In this document: positions 23,533-29,682 of the stretch, piece after piece
Position numbering within the stretch: position 1 is the first letter of the stretch
Layout: every line of letters begins with the position of its first letter
Assembly (NCBI GenBank): GCA_964462945.1
Contig: CAYWZW010000064.1
Location: forward strand, 1-29,682
Length of the DNA: 29,682 bases
Source: GCA-020343675 sp964462945
Lineage (GTDB): Bacteria; Planctomycetota; Phycisphaerae; Sedimentisphaerales; Anaerobacaceae
Direction: 5' to 3'
Program-made: the position numbers and the translations under genes
Notes under the pieces: generated by a model
Told to the model about the DNA's origin: nothing
What the model saw: the letters and a program-made list of their open reading frames with translations, nothing else
Database searches by the model: none

Positions 23533-23562
23533 CAACCTGCCCGGCAGTCGGCAGGCGGGTTG
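23533..23562. repeat. Hairpin directly after accC (possible terminator)
   Basis: CCTGCC (23536-23541) pairs with GGCAGG (23550-23555). Flanking CAACC and GGTTG can extend the stem with a bulge. It begins two bases after the accC stop. There is no T-run, so intrinsic termination is uncertain. It may be another dispersed palindrome. Confidence 0.45.
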
Positions 23563-23593
23563 TGGTTTGCTCTGCTTTGAGAGGGATATGATT

Positions 23594-25813
23594 ATGCGTA
23601 AGCTCGTTTCAATCTGTTTGCTCGTATTATTAGTGTCCGCGGGCAGCCAGGGTGGCACCGTAAGGTTGGAAAGCCGTTCACTGATGGTTGAGGTTGATGA
23701 TGCGACGGGGCGATGGAGCTTGCTCGACAAACGCTCAGGCACCAGGTGGCCCTCCGAAGGGACGGCTCGCCCGGGCAGCGCAACGTGGCTTGAGGGCGAC
23801 TTCACGAAGAGCGATCCCGCGAGCGAGAATTCCGTGCGGCTGTATCAGAAAAACGGGGCTGCGGTTGTTTTTGCCCTGGTCGAAGAAGGAGAGGCACTGG
23901 AGCTTCGTTATGAGGGCAAGGGGGACGGCAGCATCCGTGTGCTCGATGATGCGCTGGCTGTCACCGACGTCGAAGGCGGTTACGCTATCGTCCCGTCTCG
24001 TGAGGGACTGCTGGTTCCCGCCGATAGCGGCAAGGTGTTCAAGCACGTGTTCGGCACGTCCGACTACGAAGGGTGCCATCTGAACATGCTTGGCTTTGTC
24101 AAGGGCGGCTCGGCACTGATTGTTACCTGGGACGATGTGTATGTGTTCCCGGAGCTTGAGAGTACCATGCCCGGCGGAGAACGGTATCGTCAAAGGCTCG
24201 CCGCGACGTTCGAACTACGCCGCAGCGCCAGCTTGCTGCGTCTGAAGCCGCTGGGCAAAGGGGATTTCAATACGCTGGCGGCGGGGTACAGACGTTACGT
24301 GGAAAAGCAAGGCCGGGTGGTCACGTTGCGAGATAAGATCCGTCGCGACCCTCATGTGGAGCTGATGATCGGTGCTGCAAATGCCAAGCTGTGGACGTGC
24401 CTCGCGCGCCGCATGAACGAGGAGAGCACAAAGGAAGAATCGGTCAAAGTCCGCTGGACGTTCGACGAGGCGGCCCGGATCGCCGAGCACTTGAAGCAGG
24501 ACGTGGGAATCGAACGGTGCCTGTTCATCATCGGGGGCTGGACGGAAGGGGGGTATGACTGTCGTCATCCCGACAACCTGCCGGCCAATCCCGAGTGCGG
24601 CGGCAACGAGGGCCTGGCGGACGCCGTCAAGCGTGTTCAGGCTTTGGGCTACGTGGCCTCTCTGCATGACAACGTCCAGGACATGTACCGCGATGCAAAG
24701 AGCTGGGATACAAAGTTCATTGAGAAACGTCCGGATGGCTCGCTCATCCAGGGCGGCCGGTGGTTAGGCGGACGCGCGTACATGGTCTGTGCGCCCAAGC
24801 AGTTAGAATTGGCCAAACGGCCGCAGAACCTCCCGGCCATTCGTGATCTGTTCCGGCCTTGGAGTTATTTCATCGACACAACGTACGCCGTCGGGCCCCG
24901 TGAATGTGACGATCCCAATCATCCCATCGACAGGAACGATGACATCGCATGGAAGATTCGTCTGAGCGACTACGCCCGGGAACAATTCGGCATTTTCGGC
25001 AGTGAATGCGGACGCGAGTGGGCGCTGCCTCACAGCGATTTTTTCGAGGGCCTTGTGGCCGTGTCTGGACGCTACTTTCACAATCTCAAAGCGGAGGAAC
25101 TCGGAGCCACGGTGATTCCGTTTTTCGAAATGGTTTATCATGATTGCCAGATATGTTACGGCAAGTACGGCTACGCGGCCGATGAGGCAGGCGAATATGT
25201 GGCTCATCACGTTCTGTGTGCCCGCCCGCTGCACTACCATTCTTTCGGCGACCATCTTTATTGGCAATCGTCGAGCGAGAAAAACCAGGCAAAAAGCGAC
25301 GGTCAGGTTTCCGACCGCTCGTGCTATGTCCGCGCCGATAATGGCTGGGCCGAGAGTATGCACCCGCTCGATGCCTTTCTCAAGAATACGCATGAGGTCT
25401 TGGGGCCGCTCCACGCGGTCACAGCCCACGACCGTTTGACTCGTCTGGAATTCCTCACTGAGGACTTCAATGTCCGAAGGGCAACATACGGAGATGGCGA
25501 GAATGCGACAACTGTTATCGTGAATTTTGGCTCAGCGGAGGCCCAGGTCAAGTCCCGGCTGGGAGGGGATGTTATTCTGCCGCCCTATGGATTCGTTATT
25601 GAGGGACCGCGTTTTGCGGCCTTTCATGCACGTCGCTGGAATGGACAAGATTATGGCAGGGGGGCTTTGTTCACGCTCAGGCCGGTGGACGGCAAAGACT
25701 TGAAGGAGGCTCGTCAAGTGCATGCTTTCCATGCCTTCGGCCCCGCGGGCCTGCGATGGAAAGGAGAATCCTACGAGGTGCGACGCGAGCAGGTGATTCG
25801 TCCGCAGCCGTGA
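23594..25813 (+). CDS. Secreted GH101/GH129/DUF5696-like glycosidase candidate
   Basis: This is a 739-residue secreted protein. A signal peptide (about 1-20) is followed by a beta-sandwich-like domain (about 20-250) with SLMVEVDDATGRWSLLDKRSG, as in galactose-mutarotase-like N-domains. A TIM-barrel-like region then runs to about 620, and a C-terminal beta domain follows (ATYGDGENATTVIVNFG). Within the barrel, YFIDTTYA (Asp428) and FGSECGREWA (Glu471) look like nucleophile and acid/base residues 43 apart. From memory this matches the Asp/Glu spacing of GH129 alpha-N-acetylgalactosaminidase and the general plan of GH101 and DUF5696 proteins. This is not certain. ATG 23594 is eight bases after GAGGG. 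ATG 23588 and TTG 23567 are less well placed. The GH20-like gene follows after 51 bp, so joint action on amino-sugar glycans is plausible. Confidence 0.7.
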   Translation: MRKLVSICLLVLLVSAGSQGGTVRLESRSLMVEVDDATGRWSLLDKRSGTRWPSEGTARPGSATWLEGDFTKSDPASENSVRLYQKNGAAVVFALVEEGEALELRYEGKGDGSIRVLDDALAVTDVEGGYAIVPSREGLLVPADSGKVFKHVFGTSDYEGCHLNMLGFVKGGSALIVTWDDVYVFPELESTMPGGERYRQRLAATFELRRSASLLRLKPLGKGDFNTLAAGYRRYVEKQGRVVTLRDKIRRDPHVELMIGAANAKLWTCLARRMNEESTKEESVKVRWTFDEAARIAEHLKQDVGIERCLFIIGGWTEGGYDCRHPDNLPANPECGGNEGLADAVKRVQALGYVASLHDNVQDMYRDAKSWDTKFIEKRPDGSLIQGGRWLGGRAYMVCAPKQLELAKRPQNLPAIRDLFRPWSYFIDTTYAVGPRECDDPNHPIDRNDDIAWKIRLSDYAREQFGIFGSECGREWALPHSDFFEGLVAVSGRYFHNLKAEELGATVIPFFEMVYHDCQICYGKYGYAADEAGEYVAHHVLCARPLHYHSFGDHLYWQSSSEKNQAKSDGQVSDRSCYVRADNGWAESMHPLDAFLKNTHEVLGPLHAVTAHDRLTRLEFLTEDFNVRRATYGDGENATTVIVNFGSAEAQVKSRLGGDVILPPYGFVIEGPRFAAFHARRWNGQDYGRGALFTLRPVDGKDLKEARQVHAFHAFGPAGLRWKGESYEVRREQVIRPQP

Positions 25814-25864
25814 GTGATGGGTTCCGGGTATGTGGTTTAGTGTTCGAGTAAATGGGAAGGTAAT

Positions 25865-26962
25865 ATGAAAATCAAATCTGTCCTATTCATTGTGTGTTCG
25901 TTTTCAATCGCCGTTTGGGGCCAGCAAGACAGAGATATGGTGACGTCGGGTAATCCGGGCAGCTCGCTTGTCAAGCTGGGGGGCCTCAGCGTGGAAGAAT
26001 CAGCTCGGCCGCGGGCAACTGGCAGAGTACCCTGGCGGGGTGTGCACGTCGGTATCGGAAGTCAAAAGGCGGTTGAGCAGTTGACCGGTGTTGTGGGTGA
26101 GCTTGCTGAACTCGGCGTCAATGTGATCGTAGCGGAGATTAACTATGGATACGAATTTCAGTCGCATCCGGAGCTTCGAAAAGGCAGTGTCAGCGGCACA
26201 GCGCAGATCAAAAAGCTGCTCGGCGAGTGCCGCACGCACAAGGTTCGATTGATTCCACAATTTCAATGTCTCGGGCATCAATCGTGGAAAAAAGACACGG
26301 CTCCGCTGCTGGCAAAGTATCCGCAGTTCGATGAGACGCCCGGCGCATATCCGGACAACGAGGGCATTTACTGCCGAAGCTGGTGTCCGCTGCACCCACA
26401 GGTCAACAAGGTTGTATTTGCGCTGATGGACGAGTTGATTGAGGTGTTCGAGGCGGATGCCTTGCACGTGGGCATGGACGAAGTATTTCTCTTGGGCGAA
26501 GACGATTGCCCGCGATGCAGGGGCAAGAATAAGGCGGAGCTTTTTGCCAAGGCTGTCAATGATTACCACGATCATCTGGTCCGCGGACGCAAGCTTGAAA
26601 TGCTGATGTGGGGCGACCGGCTGATCGATGCCTCAAAGTACAGCTACGGCAAGTGGGAAGCCAGTGCCAACGGCACGGCACGAGCGGTCGATATGATCAG
26701 CAAGGACATCATCATCTGCGACTGGCACTACGAGCCGCGTCCTGCGTACGAGTCGGTCCCGATGTTTCTGGGGAAGGGCTTTCGCGTCTGGCCGGCCAGT
26801 TGGCGCAAGCCTGATGCCGCCATCGCTCTTGTGGATTATTCGCGGCGATTTAACAGCGAGCGCATGTTGGGGCATTTGAATACGACCTGGGGAGCGGTCC
26901 CCCTCAACGAGCTGCCGTCTTTCGAACCGTTGAAGTACGCAACAAGGGCCTTCAGCAGATGA
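25865..26962 (+). CDS. Secreted GH20-like beta-hexosaminidase-type protein
   Basis: This is a 365-residue secreted TIM-barrel protein related to GH20. After the signal peptide (about 1-19) come WRGVHVGIG, the block VRLIPQFQCLGHQSW, CPLHP, and then HVGMDEVFLLGEDDCPRC with the acid pair Asp205-Glu206, the place of the catalytic Asp-Glu of GH20 enzymes. MLMWGDRLID follows. It is shorter than typical hexosaminidases and lacks the usual N-terminal GH20b domain. It belongs to the small single-domain GH20-like group common in planctomycetes and related phyla, whose activity is poorly known. AAGG is four bases before ATG 25865. It is probably in an operon with the 23594-25813 gene. Confidence 0.85.
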   Translation: MKIKSVLFIVCSFSIAVWGQQDRDMVTSGNPGSSLVKLGGLSVEESARPRATGRVPWRGVHVGIGSQKAVEQLTGVVGELAELGVNVIVAEINYGYEFQSHPELRKGSVSGTAQIKKLLGECRTHKVRLIPQFQCLGHQSWKKDTAPLLAKYPQFDETPGAYPDNEGIYCRSWCPLHPQVNKVVFALMDELIEVFEADALHVGMDEVFLLGEDDCPRCRGKNKAELFAKAVNDYHDHLVRGRKLEMLMWGDRLIDASKYSYGKWEASANGTARAVDMISKDIIICDWHYEPRPAYESVPMFLGKGFRVWPASWRKPDAAIALVDYSRRFNSERMLGHLNTTWGAVPLNELPSFEPLKYATRAFSR

Positions 26963-27014
26963 GCGGTGGGGTGCGATACTTGTCTGACGACAGTCAAGAT
27001 TTTGCACCATCGGC

Positions 27015-27908
27015 CTATATAAACTTCATCTGGCGAAGATTCTTCAGACAGCGTTCGGCGCACTCGAGAGGCTTGTAGGCGTAGCTCTCTTGTTCGATGA
27101 TGTACCACTCGGTGTTGCCGACGGCTTTGCACAGAGCGAAGAATGCCTTCCAGGGGACGTCGCCCTCTCCAATCAGGGCCTTGTCGTTCGTTTTGCTGAA
27201 CTCTTTGACGTGCACGGTGACGGCCCGCTCCGGATACCGGTAGAGATAGGGAAGGGGGTCTGCACCGCCGTGCATCGCATTGCCGATATCGAGCTGCATG
27301 ATCACGTCTTTGCGCGTGTTGCCGAAGAAGGTGTCCCAGGGAAGCTCCCCGTCCATGGCCGTGAATTCGACGCCGTGGTTATGGTAGCCGACGAGCATGT
27401 TATGCGGCTTGACTTTTTCCGCCAATTCGTTGAAGAGCTTCGCCGTGTCGAGCCAGGCCTGGTGTGAGCTGCGATTCTTCTCGGGCAGTCCGGGAACGAT
27501 CAGGTACTTGTTGCCCAATGTTTTGTTGAACTCGATGGTTTTGGCCAGGTTGTCCTCGAGCAGGGTCTCCAGACCGGTGTGTGTGCCGCAGCACACCAGG
27601 CCATTGTCGTCGAGCATCTTTCGCAGCTCTTCGGCGCTGCGGTCATAGTAGCCGGCGAACTCAACGCCGTCGTAGCCCATCTTCCCCACGGCGGCTATCG
27701 TGCCCGGCAGGTCGCGCTTGCAATCCTCTCGCACTGAGTAAAGCTGCAAGCCGATTGGAGTCGGACGTTTGGCGGCTTTTGCTGCCTGCTTTTTCTTCTT
27801 CTGGTCCTTTTGTGCTCCATACGCGCCAGTGGTCAATAGGGCTGCTGCGGCGACGCTTTTCGCCATGAAGCCGCGTCTCGAAACCGATTCTGCATTGTGT
27901 GATAACAT
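27015..27908 (-). CDS. Tat-exported sugar phosphate isomerase/epimerase-like protein
   Basis: This is a 297-residue xylose-isomerase-like TIM-barrel protein (AP-endonuclease-2 superfamily). It has an N-terminal twin-arginine signal (SRRGFMAKSVAAAA) and a Lys/Ala-rich linker around 33-48. Barrel strands are readable as IGLQLYSVRED, YDGVEFAGYY, LVCCGTHTGLE, YLIVPGLPE, MLVGYHNHGVEF, VIMQLDIGN, AVTVHVKEF and WYIIEQES. The Glu/Asp/His residues in these strands would bind the divalent metal. AAGGAG is about six bases before the ATG. It converges with the GH20-like gene. A role as isomerase or epimerase on released sugars is typical for this context but is not proven. Confidence 0.9.
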   Translation of the reverse strand: MLSHNAESVSRRGFMAKSVAAAALLTTGAYGAQKDQKKKKQAAKAAKRPTPIGLQLYSVREDCKRDLPGTIAAVGKMGYDGVEFAGYYDRSAEELRKMLDDNGLVCCGTHTGLETLLEDNLAKTIEFNKTLGNKYLIVPGLPEKNRSSHQAWLDTAKLFNELAEKVKPHNMLVGYHNHGVEFTAMDGELPWDTFFGNTRKDVIMQLDIGNAMHGGADPLPYLYRYPERAVTVHVKEFSKTNDKALIGEGDVPWKAFFALCKAVGNTEWYIIEQESYAYKPLECAERCLKNLRQMKFI

Positions 27909-28035
27909 TCGATTCTCCTTCTATAATTGTCCGATGTTGTTCTGTTCGGCACTTTCCTTCTCAAGCCTCCTCAGCGACGCTCTGAGGTATCTCAATTCGC
28001 ATTATACCCGGCTCAAAAGGCTCGTCCAGCAAATA

Positions 28036-28069
28036 TTTAACCGCGGATTTCGCAGATTACGCTGATTTC
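28036..28069. repeat. Dispersed CGCGGATTTCGCAGATTACG repeat
   Basis: The sequence reads ttaaccgcggatttcgcaga then ttacgctgatttc. I recognise this word as a dispersed repeat in many environmental bacterial genomes. Only one copy is in the window, so the call rests on recollection. Confidence 0.4.
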
Positions 28070-28154
28070 GTCCATTTTGATCCAATTCAACTCTTCTGTA
28101 TTCTGAATTCCATTGTTTGCGTTTTCGCAAATACTTCGTGACAAACACAATCCC

Positions 28155-28252
28155 GTTTGATAAGCTAAAGTTCACGGATGCCGTCCCTTCAACAAAACTC
28201 AGGGCAGGTTCTGAATGAGCCGAAGCCCCATTCGACAGGCTCAGGGCGGGCT
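28155..28252. repeat. Mosaic of three related AAGCTCAGGGC-type repeat words
   Basis: Three related words occur within 98 bp: tttgataagctaaagtt, ttcaacaaaactcagggc and attcgacaggctcagggc. On the minus strand two give ALSLSNG-like and ALSFVEG-like peptide strings. These are signs of a non-coding dispersed repeat rather than a gene. Confidence 0.6.
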
Positions 28253-28295
28253 TGCTCATGCGGGAGTACTTATGGCTACAAAAGGAGCACAAACC

Positions 28296-29682
28296 ATGTT
28301 TTGGATATCAACGAAACGAGGGAACCGTATTACGGTTGTGCCCGAAAGTCAGACGCTCGGTCTGTTCGTCACGTTTTTCCTGATGATAACGAATCTCTGG
28401 GCCGGGCAGAGCTGGCCTTCGTTCCGTGGGCCTTCGGCTTCCGGCGTCGTCGAGGGGCATAAGGCTCCGATTGAGTGGAACGTCAGTCAATCAAAGAACA
28501 TCCTCTGGAAAACCCCCATTCCGGGTCTCGGCCACTCGTCCCCGGTTGTGTGGGAGGATCGCATCTTTGTCACGACCGCAATCCAGAATCAGGGAGAATC
28601 GAACCTGAAGGTCGGCATGTACGGCGACGTCCAGTCGGTCACGGAAGAAGACCTCTTCAGTTGGCATCTCTACTGTATTGACAGAAAGAACGGCGGCGTT
28701 CTGTGGGATAGAGAATGTTACAAGGGCAAACCGAAGGTCAAGCGGCATCCCAAGTCCACCCATGCAAACCCGACGCCCTGCACGGACGGGAACTGCGTGG
28801 TTGCGTTCTTCGGCTCCGAGGGCCTGTACTGTTACGACGTGGCCGGAAACCTCCTGTGGCAGAAAGACCTTGGGATTCTGGATTGGGGCTTTTATCGCAG
28901 TCCGGCCGCACAGTGGGCAGGGGGCTGTTCGCCCGTCATCCACGAGCGAATGGTCATCGTGCAATGCGACGTTCAGAAGGATTCCTTTATCGCCGCTTTC
29001 GATTTGAAGGATGGCGCGCTGCTGTGGAAGACCCCGAGGGACGATGTCCCGACGTGGAGCACGCCGACCGTCTATGCCGCCAAACAGAACTCACAGATTA
29101 TCGTCAACGGATTCAAACACGTCGGCGGATATGACATCGAGAAGGGCACGGAAATCTGGAGGTTAGCAGGCGGCGGCGATATCCCGATCCCAACGCCCGT
29201 TGTGGCAGGCGACCTGGTCTATATCACCAACGCACACGGAGGCATGTCTCCGATCTACGCGATACGGCTCTCAGCAAAAGGCGACATTTCGCTGAAAGAG
29301 AACCAGACCAGCAGCGAGCATATCGCCTGGAGCTACGCAAAAGGCGGAAACTACATGCCGACGCCCATTGTGTACGCCGGCTATCTTTATTGTGGCTCGG
29401 ACCGCGGGACACTAAGCTGCTTCGAGCCTGAAAGCGGAAAATTGCTCTATCGGGAAAGCCTCGACCCGCAGGGAGCCGCTTTCTCGGCCTCGCCTGTGGC
29501 CGCGGACGGGAAGATTTATTTTACGGCCGAGAGCGGCGAGGTCTATGTCGTTCAGGCCGGGCCGCAGTTCAAATTGTTAGGCGTCAACAAGATGAACGAG
29601 ACCTGTATGGCCACCCCCGCCATCTCACAGGGAACGCTGTTCTTCCGCACGCAGCATCACCTCGTCGCCGTCGCCGACCGCA
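28296..29682 (+). CDS. PQQ-repeat beta-propeller protein (3' end cut by window)
   Basis: The frame is open from ATG 28296 to the end of the window, 462 codons with no stop, so the protein is partial. AAAGGAG is eight bases before the ATG. A hydrophobic export segment (about residues 22-37) is followed by SWPSFRGPSASGV, the W-x-x-FRGP motif that opens planctomycete BamB/PQQ-like propellers. Blade repeats are then visible: LYCIDRKNGGVLWDRE, LYCYDVAGNLLWQKD, IAAFDLKDGALLWKT, VGGYDIEKGTEIWRL, LSCFEPESGKLLYRE, VYVVQAGPQFKLLG. This pattern belongs to WD-like PQQ-repeat scaffolds. Cofactor binding or enzyme activity cannot be claimed. It is divergent from the isomerase gene. Confidence 0.9.
   Translation, partial: MFWISTKRGNRITVVPESQTLGLFVTFFLMITNLWAGQSWPSFRGPSASGVVEGHKAPIEWNVSQSKNILWKTPIPGLGHSSPVVWEDRIFVTTAIQNQGESNLKVGMYGDVQSVTEEDLFSWHLYCIDRKNGGVLWDRECYKGKPKVKRHPKSTHANPTPCTDGNCVVAFFGSEGLYCYDVAGNLLWQKDLGILDWGFYRSPAAQWAGGCSPVIHERMVIVQCDVQKDSFIAAFDLKDGALLWKTPRDDVPTWSTPTVYAAKQNSQIIVNGFKHVGGYDIEKGTEIWRLAGGGDIPIPTPVVAGDLVYITNAHGGMSPIYAIRLSAKGDISLKENQTSSEHIAWSYAKGGNYMPTPIVYAGYLYCGSDRGTLSCFEPESGKLLYRESLDPQGAAFSASPVAADGKIYFTAESGEVYVVQAGPQFKLLGVNKMNETCMATPAISQGTLFFRTQHHLVAVADR

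Larger units (their letters stand above)
27909..28295. other. Repeat-rich intergenic region
   Basis: This is 387 bp between divergent genes with no credible gene. It holds a small perfect hairpin TTTGCG-TTTT-CGCAAA (28116-28131), the repeat at 28036-28069 and the mosaic repeat at 28155-28252. A 96-codon minus-strand frame here is made of repeat. Confidence 0.7.

Noticed and set aside
28002..28292. 96-codon minus-strand frame with ALSLSNG/ALSFVEG strings
   Set aside because: These peptides are known signs of a translated non-coding repeat.

Overview
The window most likely comes from a planctomycete, plausibly a Phycisphaerae/Sedimentisphaerales-type lineage known from environmental genomes. 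This is inferred from gene content. There are several exported Gfo/Idh/MocA oxidoreductases with twin-arginine signals, a Cys-type sulfatase, a glucose dehydrogenase-type propeller fused to a dockerin-like double EF-hand and a LamG domain, a PQQ-repeat protein with the 'FRGP' N-terminal motif, and many intergenic palindromic repeats. No rRNA, tRNA, CRISPR array, integrase or transposase gene was seen.

Layout. 84-2532 (+): secreted esterase and sulfatase. 2607-4993 (-): NHL-repeat propeller and Gfo/Idh oxidoreductase. 5096-9026 (+): YgjP-type metalloprotease behind a good promoter with an operator-like inverted repeat, a GH28-like beta-helix protein, and a Gfo/Idh oxidoreductase with its own promoter. 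8863-10587 (-): a third Gfo/Idh oxidoreductase whose 3' end has run through a repeat and overlaps the previous gene. 10846-12963 (+): GSDH-dockerin-LamG protein. 12912-17579 (-): a probable three-gene operon of two tandem, unrecognised secreted paralogues and a SUMF1-fold lipoprotein. 17966-19804 (+): a membrane/AsmA-like protein that looks like a fusion of the TIGR03546 and TIGR03545 families. 19860-21197 (-): aldo/keto reductase and a small Rrf2-type regulator. 21666-23531 (+): accB-accC, the only clear core-metabolism genes. 23594-26962 (+): two secreted glycosidase-like proteins (GH101/GH129/DUF5696-like and GH20-like). 27015-27908 (-): sugar phosphate isomerase/epimerase-like protein. 28296-end (+): PQQ-repeat propeller, cut by the window edge.

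Functionally, most genes suit uptake and oxidation of complex, partly sulfated or acetylated glycans: sulfatase, esterase, GH28-like, GH20-like and GH101/129-like enzymes release sugars, and the oxidoreductases, isomerase and aldo/keto reductase could process them. The substrate cannot be fixed from sequence alone.

The most unusual signals are: (1) the tandem paralogues, which share an identical 13-residue C-terminus and a C-x16-C-x2-C motif; (2) REP/BIME-type palindromes bounded by GTAG/CTAC, three of which supply the TAG stop codon of an adjacent gene and a fourth of which lies inside a signal-peptide coding region; (3) repeats that have rewritten the 3' ends of convergent genes; (4) a MITE-like palindrome flanked by TTAGGG direct repeats.
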